This document shows positions 45,232-54,218 of a stretch of 64,000 nt of DNA, piece by piece; position 1 is the first letter of the stretch, and every line of letters starts with the position of its first letter. Both the position numbers and the translations under genes were made by a program. Source of the DNA: G963665815 sp942492065 (GTDB taxonomy: Bacteria; Cloacimonadota; Cloacimonadia; Cloacimonadales; JAIOQZ01); the NCBI GenBank assembly GCA_942492065.1, contig CALODV010000020.1, forward strand, positions 248,001-312,000, in the 5' to 3' direction. The notes under the pieces were generated by a model that was not told the DNA's origin, did no database searches, and saw nothing but the letters and a program-made list of their open reading frames with translations.

Positions 45232-46728
45232 TTATACTTCTTTTTTCATTTGAGGGAATAGAAGAACTTCTTTAATAGAAGTGTTGTTTGTAAACAGCAT
45301 AACAAGTCTGTCTATACCGATTCCCAGACCACCTGTAGGAGGCATTCCATATTCCATTGCCTCAAGGAAATCTTCATCAACAACATTCGCTTCCAGATCA
45401 CCTGATTCTCTCAATTCAGCCTGAGCTTCCAGTCTTTGTCTCTGGTCTGCGGGATCATTCAACTCTGTAAATGCATTCGCATATTCATTTCCTGTAATGA
45501 AAAGCTCAAATCTCTCTACAATGTTATCACTTCCCGGTTTTTTCTTGGCAAGCGGTGATATTTCCAAAGGATAATCTGTCACGAAGGTAGGTTGAATCAG
45601 GTTTTCTTCCACGAAAATTTCGAACAGTTCTTCAATCAATTTTCCTGTCCCTGCATTTTCTTGAACTTCAATTTTTTTGTTTTTCATGAAACTTACTATT
45701 TTATCTCTATCGAAATCTGAGAAGTCCTCTTCGGTATATTCTTCAATCAGCTCTATCATTGTAGCTCTTCTGAAAGGAGTTTCCAGAGATACAGTATAAT
45801 CTCTGAACTTCAGATCTGTTTTACCATAAAGATTCTTTGCCGCATCAGAAATCATGTTTTCTGTCAGCTCCATCATACCTTCAAGATCAGTATATGCCTG
45901 ATAAAGTTCTATAGCAGTGAACTCCGGATTATGTGTTCTGTCCATACCTTCATTTCTGAAGTTCTTACCAATCTCATATACTTTTTCAAATCCGCCGATT
46001 ATTAACCTCTTAAGATACAGCTCAGTAGCAATACGCAAATAAAGCTGCATATCCAGAGTATTATGGTGAGTAATAAAAGGTCTGGCATTTGCCCCACCAT
46101 ATAAAGGCTGAAGAATTGGGGTCTCTACTTCCAGGAATCCCTTGTCTTCAAGGTAACTTCTAATAAAGGAAATCAGCTTAGCTCTGATGATAAAATTTTC
46201 TTTGTTATCCGGATTCAGGAGTAAATCAAGATATCTCTTTCTGAATCTTAACTCTATGTCAGCAAACTCGTCAAACCTGACCATTTTGCCATCAACTTCT
46301 TTTTCCTTAACCGTTGGGATAGGTCGCATATTTTTTGCCAGCATTCTCACACTTGAGGCTTTCATAGAATATTCACCTGTTTTAGTATAGAAGGGTGTTC
46401 CTTCAATTTCTACAAAGTCACCAAGATCAAACAGCTTGAAAACTTCATAATTTTCTGTTCCGACAACTTCTCTGCTGACATAAAGCTGAATTCTCCCGCT
46501 ATCGTCTTCAACATTACCAAACCCAACTTTTCCCATACGTCTCATCTGTTTGAGTCTTCCGGCAATTACTACTGTCGCCGGATTTTCTATAAACTCCTTT
46601 TCATTTTCGAGAAGAGAACTGATTTTGTGCGTTCTATTGCACTTTCCCGGATAAGCCGGAATATTCATGCTGTTCAGTTTCTGCAGTTTTTGTTTTCTTA
46701 AACCAATCATCTGTTTTGTGTTATCCAT
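45232..46728 (-). CDS. lysS: Lysyl-tRNA synthetase, class II
   Basis: A 498-residue class II synthetase. The N-terminal OB-fold anticodon-binding domain (about 50-150) contains VVIAGRLKQMRRMGKVGF. Motif 2 is FRNEGMDRTHNPEFT and motif 3 is GLGIGIDRLVM. The ATG at 46728 with GGAG 7 nt upstream is preferred over a TTG four codons earlier. It is a monocistronic unit with its own promoter and terminator. Confidence 0.97.
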   Translation of the reverse strand: MDNTKQMIGLRKQKLQKLNSMNIPAYPGKCNRTHKISSLLENEKEFIENPATVVIAGRLKQMRRMGKVGFGNVEDDSGRIQLYVSREVVGTENYEVFKLFDLGDFVEIEGTPFYTKTGEYSMKASSVRMLAKNMRPIPTVKEKEVDGKMVRFDEFADIELRFRKRYLDLLLNPDNKENFIIRAKLISFIRSYLEDKGFLEVETPILQPLYGGANARPFITHHNTLDMQLYLRIATELYLKRLIIGGFEKVYEIGKNFRNEGMDRTHNPEFTAIELYQAYTDLEGMMELTENMISDAAKNLYGKTDLKFRDYTVSLETPFRRATMIELIEEYTEEDFSDFDRDKIVSFMKNKKIEVQENAGTGKLIEELFEIFVEENLIQPTFVTDYPLEISPLAKKKPGSDNIVERFELFITGNEYANAFTELNDPADQRQRLEAQAELRESGDLEANVVDEDFLEAMEYGMPPTGGLGIGIDRLVMLFTNNTSIKEVLLFPQMKKEV

Positions 46729-46825
46729 TTTTTTCTCCAATACGTTTTCTCTTCTTAAGATGCATGTATGACGCTGGGTTTTCTGTCATAATTATTTATT
46801 GATAAACATCTTACTTGTATGAAGT

Positions 46826-46854
46826 TTTACATTTTCAATCCCTTATGTTGTCAA
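46826..46854 (-). promoter_or_regulatory. Candidate lysS promoter
   Basis: On the minus strand a perfect TTGACA (46854-46849) and TGTAAA (46831-46826) are spaced by 17 bp. The leader to the ATG at 46728 is about 90 nt; no T-box or other riboswitch fold was recognised in it. Confidence 0.4.
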
Positions 46855-46913
46855 GGAAATTGAAACTACTTTTCATATAAAGAAAATTTTAGGCATTAAT
46901 GTCTTTTTTTATT

Positions 46914-46941
46914 TTGCATTTATTCAAACCATATGTATAAT
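46914..46941 (+). promoter_or_regulatory. Promoter of the SpoIIAA-like gene
   Basis: TTGCAT (46914-46919) and a perfect TATAAT (46936-46941) with an adjacent TG are spaced by 16 bp, 27 bp before the ATG at 46969. It diverges from the lysS promoter. Confidence 0.5.
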
Positions 46942-46968
46942 ATTTACATAACCTTAAATTGAGGAAAG

Positions 46969-47361
46969 ATGTATAAAATAGAAAAGAGAGACTCGGGATA
47001 CTTATTATTCTTCTCCGAAAAAATCAGTAAAGAAGAAATGCAGAACTGGTATGATGAAAGTATGGCTTATCTGGAAACAGAACCATCAGACAATTTTTCA
47101 GTAGTTGTCGATATGCGAGATCTTAAACCATTATCTCCCGATGCACAGAAAATTATGATAGCCGGTCAAGAGCTCTACAAGAAATCCGGTATGGGCAGAT
47201 CATCAGTTATTGTTAACAGCTCAAGTACTGTAGGACAGTTTCAGGCAATTGCAAAGAAATCAGGAATTTTCAAAACAGAAAGATATTTCGATGGGAATGA
47301 TGAAGATGCAACTCACAATGCCCTGAGATGGGCTCAGGATGGTGTGGAACCGAACTCCTGA
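46969..47361 (+). CDS. SpoIIAA-like (STAS-related) protein
   Basis: A 130-residue soluble protein with alternating strands and helices: a start GYLLFFSEKISKEEMQNWYDE, a middle VVVDMRDLKPLSPDAQKIM and a C-terminal ERYFDGNDEDATHNALRWAQ. This resembles SpoIIAA-like/SEC14-related STAS proteins. The phosphorylatable serine motif of true anti-anti-sigma factors is not evident; RSSVIVNSSS is the nearest serine-rich stretch. It is monocistronic. It might partner a signalling protein such as the SpoIIE-like fusion at 1159-3084, but nothing links the two except family relationships. Confidence 0.5.
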   Translation: MYKIEKRDSGYLLFFSEKISKEEMQNWYDESMAYLETEPSDNFSVVVDMRDLKPLSPDAQKIMIAGQELYKKSGMGRSSVIVNSSSTVGQFQAIAKKSGIFKTERYFDGNDEDATHNALRWAQDGVEPNS

Positions 47362-47445
47362 TCTCAGTGAATTATTTGTTCTCCTCAATTTTCATCCCTC
47401 ACAAACACTATTGTCATTAATATTCAGAATTGAATTTTTATAAAC

Positions 47446-48936
47446 CTACTTCTTCAACATTAGCCCCTGAATAATATCACCAGGAGTTATTGATGCTGTT
47501 TCTCTGTACTCAGAGAGAATTTCTGATGTTGAACCCAATAAATATGACCCGGAAACTGCAGCGTCTTTCATGCAATATCCCTGTCCGATAAATGAGATGA
47601 TTATTCCTGCCAGAACATCACCGCTTCCACCTGTTGAAAGACCATCATTTCCTGATTTCTCGAAGACACAAGATTCTCCATCACTGAAAATTGATACTGC
47701 TGACTTTAGGAGAACATTCACGTTGAACTCAGATGTAAAATCAAGAAGTTGATTTATGGTATCATCAATATTTTCTGAGATTAATCTCCTGAACTCACCA
47801 ATATGCGGAGTCAACAGGATACTTTCTGATACTGCATTTCTGAGAATTTCGGGGTTCTTTGCTACAATATTTATGCCATCAGCATCAATAACAACAGGTT
47901 CTACAACAGTATCAAGAACCTTTTTTACCAGTTCTTCTGAGTAATCAGAAACTCCGATCCCCGGACCAATAAGCACACAATCATAACCTGCCAACAGGTC
48001 ACAGAGTGCATCCCCATCAGGAAGACCGTTCTTCTCCGGGATAGCTTTGGTCATCACTTCTGTCAGCTTGATCTCGAATATATCTTCCAGTCCTGCAGGA
48101 TGGAACAATGTTATAAGACCACTTCCTGATCTGAGAGCAGCATTGGAAGCCATCACAGCTGCACCGGTTAATCCCCTGGATCCTGCGATAATTGCTACTC
48201 TTCCAAAATCTCCTTTATGACCAAATCGATACCGGTTCATCCTCAGGAAATCAGTATGAAGAGAACAGTTATACGCAAATCTATCTTCAAGTTGTGGAGG
48301 TATTCCAATGTCAACTACATACAGTTCTCCCGATGCCAGTATACCTTCCCTTAGGAAATGACCACATTTGGGGTATGCCATAGTAATTGTTACATCAGCA
48401 TTGATGTATTCAATCCCCTCACCTGTATCTGCATTAATTCCGGAAGGTATATCTATTGCATAATTAAAAGCAGAAGATTCATTAATCATTGATAACAAGT
48501 ATCTGTAATGTCCTTTCACCACTCCCTTAAAGCCTATTCCGAAGAGTGCATCAATGTTAATATCTGTTTCAGGTATTTCAGCTGCATTGACTTCAAGCAA
48601 ATCCATATCTGACACATCAATTATTTCTATACAGAGCTTTCTGCATAAATTCAAATTATGTTTTGCTTCAGGAGTCATTTTCTCTTCTTTGCCACATTGA
48701 GCCACAACAACGTCAAATCCATAGTTAAACAGCCAGCGAGCAATTACAAAACCATCTCCCCCATTATTACCGCTACCGCAAAAGACAACAACAGAGGTTC
48801 CATCTTCATGGTTTTCTATTATAATTCTTGCACATTCAGCAGCAGCATTCTCCATCAATACACTGCTTGCAATTCCAAAGTCGTTCATTGTGTAGAGATC
48901 AAGATCTTTCATCTGCTTAACTGTAAGTACTTTCAT
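47446..48936 (-). CDS. nnr: Bifunctional NAD(P)H-hydrate epimerase/dehydratase
   Basis: A 496-residue repair enzyme for hydrated NAD(P)H. The N-terminal YjeF_N epimerase domain (about 1-210) has GSGNNGGDGFVIAR and an Asp-containing IDALFG. The C-terminal ADP/ATP-dependent dehydratase domain (about 230-496) has AGSRGLTGAAVMAS, the LTPHIGEF segment and GLSTGGSGDVLAGII near the nucleotide site. Both active halves look complete. Its ATG overlaps the histidine kinase stop by 1 nt (TAATG), with GGAGG upstream. Confidence 0.95.
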   Translation of the reverse strand: MKVLTVKQMKDLDLYTMNDFGIASSVLMENAAAECARIIIENHEDGTSVVVFCGSGNNGGDGFVIARWLFNYGFDVVVAQCGKEEKMTPEAKHNLNLCRKLCIEIIDVSDMDLLEVNAAEIPETDINIDALFGIGFKGVVKGHYRYLLSMINESSAFNYAIDIPSGINADTGEGIEYINADVTITMAYPKCGHFLREGILASGELYVVDIGIPPQLEDRFAYNCSLHTDFLRMNRYRFGHKGDFGRVAIIAGSRGLTGAAVMASNAALRSGSGLITLFHPAGLEDIFEIKLTEVMTKAIPEKNGLPDGDALCDLLAGYDCVLIGPGIGVSDYSEELVKKVLDTVVEPVVIDADGINIVAKNPEILRNAVSESILLTPHIGEFRRLISENIDDTINQLLDFTSEFNVNVLLKSAVSIFSDGESCVFEKSGNDGLSTGGSGDVLAGIIISFIGQGYCMKDAAVSGSYLLGSTSEILSEYRETASITPGDIIQGLMLKK

Positions 48937-50153
48937 TATTCCTCCGGAAGCATGATTTCAATGGTTGTGCCTTCACCGATTGTTGATTCCAGCACTCTGA
49001 TTTTTCCTCTATGATAATCTTCAATTATTCTCTTAGCCAAGCTAAGTCCTAGTCCCCAGCCCCTCTCTTTGCTGGTAATCCCCGGCTCAAAAATTTTGTT
49101 AAACTCTGATTTAGGAATACCCTTACCTGCATCCTGAATCAAAATTGATATATTTTTCTTATGACTAAAAGCAGTAATAATGATATCTCCACCTTTCTGA
49201 GTCATAGCATCTATACTGTTCTTAAGTACATTTTCGAGAGTCCAGCGGATAAGGTCAGCATCTATTAATGCCAGCTTTCCTTCAATCTTGCTGATAACAT
49301 GCAGATTAATCTTATTGTTGAGATTAGGCAGACGTTTTTCAAAATATGTTACGGTCTGCTGAATCATCTCATGTATTGAATACGGATTACGCTTAATAGT
49401 AGAACCTACTTTACCAAATCTGTTAGCTACCTTCTGCAAATGTTTTACATCAGCCCTCATATTTTCGATCCAGGACAACATTGAGTCGTCACCAGACTCT
49501 AAAAGCCTCATCTGTAAAAGATCCATCCATGCCAGTAGAGACGATAGCGGTGTACCAAACTGATGCGCAGTTTCCTTGGCAAGACCAACCCAGAGACTGT
49601 TCTTTTCAGACCTTCTTACAAGAATGAATCCATAAAATCCAAAAGCAATAAATGAAATTATCAACCCCATTTCAAAGAAAGGCATATAGCGAAGATATTT
49701 AACTGTCATTGAATCTCCATAATGAACATAGCCAAAGACTTTATCTCCATAAATCTGGGGCAGCTTGTAAGGTAGACTTCCCATAGTGCTTTTCAGAGCT
49801 TCTTTTTCCAGATTACTCAGAAAATCATACTGCGTATTAATGTCTTCCGATATCCCTACATTTTTCCATAATTGTGGAATTCCCTCAGCATCTGCTATTA
49901 TAAGTGGATAGTCAATTTTGTTTATCAGAGTCTCATTGAAGTATGTTATCATATGAGATTCGAAATTCTTGTCACCTACTATACTGAAGTACTTCGCCAG
50001 TAAATTAGGTAAAACTTCCGAGTCTTTTCTCGTATGCTTTAACAGAATGTTAGAATAGAATACTATAAACACAAGCAGAAATGCACTGCCTGAAAAGAAA
50101 TATATCTTAAGTATAAGATTACTGTCTTTTCTTAATCTTTTCCCAAACTTCAT
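48936..50153 (-). CDS. Membrane sensor histidine kinase
   Basis: A 405-residue kinase. The start at 50153 (MKFGKRLRKDSN) has GGAG 7 nt upstream and lies inside mazG (35-bp overlap). Two membrane helices (about 16-35 and 165-185) flank an extracytoplasmic sensor of about 130 residues. The dimerisation segment has KETAHQFGTPLSSLLAWMDLL with the phospho-accepting His, a variant H box. The ATPase domain has NVLKNSIDAM, DAGKGIP and GWGLGLSLAKRI. No response regulator is adjacent, so its partner is elsewhere. The input is unknown. Confidence 0.85.
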   Translation of the reverse strand: MKFGKRLRKDSNLILKIYFFSGSAFLLVFIVFYSNILLKHTRKDSEVLPNLLAKYFSIVGDKNFESHMITYFNETLINKIDYPLIIADAEGIPQLWKNVGISEDINTQYDFLSNLEKEALKSTMGSLPYKLPQIYGDKVFGYVHYGDSMTVKYLRYMPFFEMGLIISFIAFGFYGFILVRRSEKNSLWVGLAKETAHQFGTPLSSLLAWMDLLQMRLLESGDDSMLSWIENMRADVKHLQKVANRFGKVGSTIKRNPYSIHEMIQQTVTYFEKRLPNLNNKINLHVISKIEGKLALIDADLIRWTLENVLKNSIDAMTQKGGDIIITAFSHKKNISILIQDAGKGIPKSEFNKIFEPGITSKERGWGLGLSLAKRIIEDYHRGKIRVLESTIGEGTTIEIMLPEE

Positions 50154-50892
50154 CCATTTGCTCCAGACTGGCTTCATAAATATCCAGATTGTTTTCTTTG
50201 TAATGTTTTTCCAAAAGTTTAAATCTCTTCTCAAACTTTGCAATAGATTTTTTCAGGGCAAACTCACTATCTATATTAAGTTTACGGGATAGATTCACTA
50301 CAGAGAACAGAAGATCACCAATTTCATCTTCTATATCATCTTTATCTTTCAGTTTTACTGCTTCTTCAAGTTCTTCTGTTTCTTCTCTAATTTTATCAAA
50401 CACTGGTTCCGGCTCATTCCAGTCAAATCCTGCAGAAGCTGCTTTTTCCTGCATTCTCCATGCAATAATCAAGGCCGGCATACTCATGGGAATACCATCA
50501 ATAATAGAACGATCTTTCTTCTCTTTCTCCTTCTTCTTCAGACGTTCCCAGTTGAGCTTTACTTCGGCAGCATCGGTCATTTCCGTATCACCAAAAATAT
50601 GCGGGTGCCTACGGATAAGTTTTTCAGATATACTCTGCAATACTTCTGCATAAGTAAACTGTCCCTGCTCGTTGGCAATTCTTACTTGCATTGTTATGTG
50701 CAGAAGCAAGTCACCCAATTCTTCTTTCAAGTGCTCAGCATCGTTGTTTTCTATAGCTTCAACAACCTCATATAGTTCTTCTATCATGTTAGGAACAAGT
50801 GATTTTGACGTCTGTTTCAAGTCCCAGGGACATCCATTTTCAGGATCTCTCAATTTATTTACAATATTTATAAGTTCTATAAAATTTTCCAT
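50119..50892 (-). CDS. mazG: Nucleoside triphosphate pyrophosphohydrolase MazG
   Basis: A 257-residue tandem-domain MazG that hydrolyses NTPs (and dNTPs) to monophosphates. Both all-alpha MazG domains are visible, with EELYEVVEAIENNDAEHLKEELGDLLLHI in the first and EETEELEEAVKLKDKDDIEDEIGDLLFSVVNL in the second, each carrying the ExxE...ExxD metal motif. RDPENGCPWDLKQT at the start is a hallmark. GAGAGG precedes the ATG. It follows recG by 9 bp. Confidence 0.95.
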   Translation of the reverse strand: MENFIELINIVNKLRDPENGCPWDLKQTSKSLVPNMIEELYEVVEAIENNDAEHLKEELGDLLLHITMQVRIANEQGQFTYAEVLQSISEKLIRRHPHIFGDTEMTDAAEVKLNWERLKKKEKEKKDRSIIDGIPMSMPALIIAWRMQEKAASAGFDWNEPEPVFDKIREETEELEEAVKLKDKDDIEDEIGDLLFSVVNLSRKLNIDSEFALKKSIAKFEKRFKLLEKHYKENNLDIYEASLEQMDEVWEKIKKRQ

Positions 50893-50901
50893 TATATCCT
50901 C

Positions 50902-52977
50902 TCAGAATTTATATAGTTTCTCTTTATCTTCATATTTCATTTTGTAAAATGCGGCAATATCTTTGTTTTCCGGATTTCTTAAATCAATATCATTTCTCAC
51001 CAGACTAAATGCATCCAGCTTGGAAGCCTGCAATATCTCCTGATCTTTGACAATATTGGCAAACTTAAATATCGGCATCCCGGACTGCTCTGTACCAAAA
51101 AAATCTCCTGGACCACGTATTTCAAGATCTCGCTCAGATATCACAAAACCGTCAGATGTTTCCACCATACTGTTAAGTCTTTTGCGTGAGTTCTCAGAAA
51201 TAGGCGGATAAGCAATGAGGTAGCAGAACGATTCGTGTTCCCCCCTTCCTATTCTCCCCCGCAGCTGATGAAGCTGGCTCAGCCCGAATCTCTCCGCATG
51301 CTCTATAACCATTACAGAGGCATTGGGAACATCAATTCCAACCTCAATGACTGTTGTTGCTACCAGTACATCGATCTTCTTATCTTTGAACTGCACCATA
51401 ATCTCATCTTTCTCAGCATTCTTCATCTTACCATGCAGTAATCCGATATTATAATCCGTGTATACTTCCTCTTTCAACTGCTCGTATAGTTTATCTGCGG
51501 CGAGTAAATCCATTTTCTCGGACTCTTCTATTAATGGACAGACAAAATATGCCTGACGTCCTTTTTTCAATTCTTTCGCAATATCTTTATATAGTGTCTT
51601 TTTTCTGTTACCGGATTTCCAATAAGTTTTTATCGGCTGTCTGGTTGGTGGAAGCTCATCGATAATACTCAGCTCCAGATCTCCATACATAGTCATAGCG
51701 AGTGAGCGCGGAATTGGAGTAGCAGAAAGGTGAATCACATCGGGAAGCTCTTTCTGTTCTGCCAGTACTGCTCTCTGCTGTACACCGAATCTATGCTGTT
51801 CATCAACACAGATCAAGCCTAACCGGGCAAATTTAACATCTTTCTGTATCAGTGCATGAGTTCCGACAACAATATCTACTCCACCTTCTGCAATTACCTT
51901 CTTCTGCTCTTTCTTACCTTTGTAGTTCCCACCCTTCAGTAGAGTAACTATAATTTTTTCTTGCGAGGATAATAGTTTTCTCATGCTCTTGTAATGCTGT
52001 TCCGCCAGAATCTCCGTCGGAGCCATCATAGCTGCCTGATAACCGCTTTCCACTGCTGCCAGCATTGCGAGAACCGTAACAATTGTCTTTCCCGAGCCAA
52101 CATCCCCTTGAATCAACCTGTTCATCTGGAAAGGTTTCAGCATATCATCAAGAATCTCATTCAAGACTTTCTTCTGGGCTCCGGTCAGTTCAAAAGGTAA
52201 AGAGTTCTTTAGTCTGTTCACTCTTTCAAAAGTTACCTTGTGAGTAATTCCGGCAGGCTTCATCTTACGCTCAAGGTTGTTTCTGGCAAACATCAATTGA
52301 TGATAGAACAGTTCTTCATATTTCAAACGCTTTGTGACCTGCTCTATGTTTGTCTTCTCAGTTGGGAAATGCAGTTTTTCCAGGGTAGCCTTTCTACTGA
52401 AAAACCTGTACTTACTGATAATCCCATGCGACAGATTATCTTCGATTTCCTTATGGTAAAGAAAGAAAGCGTTGTATATCATTTTACGGATATGCCCGGA
52501 AGTTAATCCTTCTGTGAGATGGTATACGGGAAGCACAGATCTTTTTTTCCAGAACTCTCCCATCTCACTGAAGTTCTCGAGAAGCTCGAACTCAGGATGA
52601 ATAATCTGCTTTCCACCTTTGTAATCCTTAACAAGCCCACTGATCCAGATCTGATTCCCGGCTCTCATCTTTTCAGTAATCCATTTACCATACCTGAACC
52701 AGGTTAGAGTCATGTTGTTTGTACCGTCAGAGACCGTAACAGAAAGCTGTTTCTTGCTTCGATTGAGAAATTTCTCTTTCATCTCAACAATGATACAAGT
52801 TATGGAGCAGAATGTCTCCGGTTTTAAATCGTTGATTTGAGCACTCAGATTTCTGTATATGTAGCTTCTGGGGATGTGCTCCATCAAATCCATAATTGTA
52901 TGAATTCCCAGCTTTGCCAGAAGTTTTGCTCTTTGCGATCCTACGCCTTTAAGGTATTGTACAGGTTCATATATCAT
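50902..52977 (-). CDS. recG: ATP-dependent DNA helicase RecG
   Basis: A 691-residue branch-migration helicase for stalled forks and Holliday junctions. The N-terminal wedge/OB domain (about 50-180) is followed by the helicase motifs GDVGSGKT (Walker A), MAPTEILAEQH, DEQHRFGVQQR (Walker B variant) and HLSATPIPRSLAMTMYGD, then the second RecA domain with GLLHGKMK, ATTVIEVGIDVPNA and QLHQLRGRIGRG. The length fits RecG. The ATG has no ribosome binding site; a possible promoter places the transcript start near the ATG itself. Confidence 0.96.
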   Translation of the reverse strand: MIYEPVQYLKGVGSQRAKLLAKLGIHTIMDLMEHIPRSYIYRNLSAQINDLKPETFCSITCIIVEMKEKFLNRSKKQLSVTVSDGTNNMTLTWFRYGKWITEKMRAGNQIWISGLVKDYKGGKQIIHPEFELLENFSEMGEFWKKRSVLPVYHLTEGLTSGHIRKMIYNAFFLYHKEIEDNLSHGIISKYRFFSRKATLEKLHFPTEKTNIEQVTKRLKYEELFYHQLMFARNNLERKMKPAGITHKVTFERVNRLKNSLPFELTGAQKKVLNEILDDMLKPFQMNRLIQGDVGSGKTIVTVLAMLAAVESGYQAAMMAPTEILAEQHYKSMRKLLSSQEKIIVTLLKGGNYKGKKEQKKVIAEGGVDIVVGTHALIQKDVKFARLGLICVDEQHRFGVQQRAVLAEQKELPDVIHLSATPIPRSLAMTMYGDLELSIIDELPPTRQPIKTYWKSGNRKKTLYKDIAKELKKGRQAYFVCPLIEESEKMDLLAADKLYEQLKEEVYTDYNIGLLHGKMKNAEKDEIMVQFKDKKIDVLVATTVIEVGIDVPNASVMVIEHAERFGLSQLHQLRGRIGRGEHESFCYLIAYPPISENSRKRLNSMVETSDGFVISERDLEIRGPGDFFGTEQSGMPIFKFANIVKDQEILQASKLDAFSLVRNDIDLRNPENKDIAAFYKMKYEDKEKLYKF

Positions 52978-52983
52978 GAAAGA

Positions 52984-53012
52984 AAAATGTAATTATTGTT
53001 TCTGAGTGTCAA
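52984..53012 (-). promoter_or_regulatory. Candidate recG promoter, possibly leaderless
   Basis: On the minus strand TTGACA (53012-53007) and a weak CATTTT (52989-52984) are spaced by 17 bp. Transcription would then begin within a few bases of the recG ATG at 52977, which fits the lack of a ribosome binding site there. Confidence 0.3.
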
Positions 53013-53043
53013 TAGATATTAATTTGGAGCTGTTCAGATATGC

Positions 53044-53072
53044 AAAAAGGCTGCTCAGTATGAACAGCCTTT
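53044..53072 (-). terminator. Rho-independent terminator of the kor-mmd operon
   Basis: AAAGGCTG (53046-53053) pairs with CAGCCTTT (53065-53072); an inner TCA/TGA helix leaves one mismatch and a 3-nt loop. On the minus strand a TTTTT run follows. It lies 24 bp after the mmdB stop. Confidence 0.8.
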
Positions 53073-53096
53073 AAATTATATATGATTATTAATCTT

Positions 53097-54218
53097 TTAG
53101 TTGCCAAGAATTCCGAGAAGAACCCCGGCTGCAACAGCAGAACCGATCACACCGGCAACGTTTGGTGCCATAGCGTGCATGAGCAGGAAGTTATTCTTGT
53201 CGTATTGTCTACCGACACTATGAACAACTCGAGCACTATCCGGTACTGCGGATACCCCTGAAGCTCCAATCATAGGATTGAGTTTTTCTTTCAGGAAGAG
53301 GTTCATGAACTTAGCAAACAGAACACCTGAAGCAGTAGCAATACAGAATGATAACGCACCAAGTCCAAAAATCTTGATGGAGATAGGTCCAACAAAAACA
53401 TCTGCCTGAGTAGAAGCACCCACACAGAGTCCGAGGACAATAGTTACAATATCAATCAGAGCATTACTGGCAGTCTTCTGAAGCCTGTCTGTCACTCCAC
53501 ATTCTTTAAGCAGGTTTCCAAAGAAAAGCATTCCGAGAAGTACAGATGCACCCGGAGCAATAAATATTGTCACAAGAGCACCAACTATCGGGAATAATAT
53601 TTTTTCACGTTTGGAAACCACGCGAGGAGTTTTCATTTTGATTAATCTTTCTTTTCTGGTTGTAAGTAATTTTATAATTGGCGGTTGAATAACCGGAACC
53701 AGAGCCATGTATGAGTATGCTGCAATAGCAATTGGCCCAATAAGCTTAGGAGCAAGCTTTGTTGAAAGGAAGATTGATGTAGGACCATCTGCCCCACCAA
53801 TAATTCCAATAGCTCCAGCTTCTGCCATATTGAACCCAAGCATTCTTGCCCCGATAAAGGTAGCAAAAATACCGAGCTGAGCAGCAGCCCCAAGTAAAAT
53901 CAGCTTGGGATTCGCTATCAGTGTTGAGAAATCGGTCATTGCACCAATTCCAAGGAAAATAAGTGGAGGGTACACACCGTATTTCACACCGAAATAAAGC
54001 TGATTAAGTACAGAGCCATCATAGTAAACACCATAGTTGGCTGTTCCCGGAATATTTCCAAGAATAATACCAAAACCGATAGGAACAAGAAGAAGCGGTT
54101 CATAGTCTTTAGCTATACCAAGCCATACGAACAACAGACCTATGCCTATCATTACCATGTATTCCCATTGAACCTGGGCAAAGCCTGTAGTTGAAACGAA
54201 ATTCAGTATTTCCTGCAT
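53097..54218 (-). CDS. mmdB: Na+-pumping decarboxylase beta subunit (membrane)
   Basis: A 373-residue integral membrane subunit that couples decarboxylation of carboxybiotin to Na+ export. It has about nine to eleven predicted helices and the family hallmarks GIIGGADGPTSIFLSTKLAP, VIQPPIIKLLT and GVSAVPDSARVVH (with the Asp and Ser thought to bind Na+). The GVSAVPD segment is shared with oxaloacetate and glutaconyl-CoA decarboxylases. Its ATG overlaps the mmdC stop by 1 nt. Gene order (mmdA-mmdD-mmdC-mmdB) favours the methylmalonyl-CoA enzyme. Confidence 0.92.
   Translation of the reverse strand: MQEILNFVSTTGFAQVQWEYMVMIGIGLLFVWLGIAKDYEPLLLVPIGFGIILGNIPGTANYGVYYDGSVLNQLYFGVKYGVYPPLIFLGIGAMTDFSTLIANPKLILLGAAAQLGIFATFIGARMLGFNMAEAGAIGIIGGADGPTSIFLSTKLAPKLIGPIAIAAYSYMALVPVIQPPIIKLLTTRKERLIKMKTPRVVSKREKILFPIVGALVTIFIAPGASVLLGMLFFGNLLKECGVTDRLQKTASNALIDIVTIVLGLCVGASTQADVFVGPISIKIFGLGALSFCIATASGVLFAKFMNLFLKEKLNPMIGASGVSAVPDSARVVHSVGRQYDKNNFLLMHAMAPNVAGVIGSAVAAGVLLGILGN

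Noticed and set aside
46729..46825. T-box or other riboswitch in the lysS leader
   Set aside because: The leader is short and AT-rich, and no T-box sequence or alternative terminator pair is visible.
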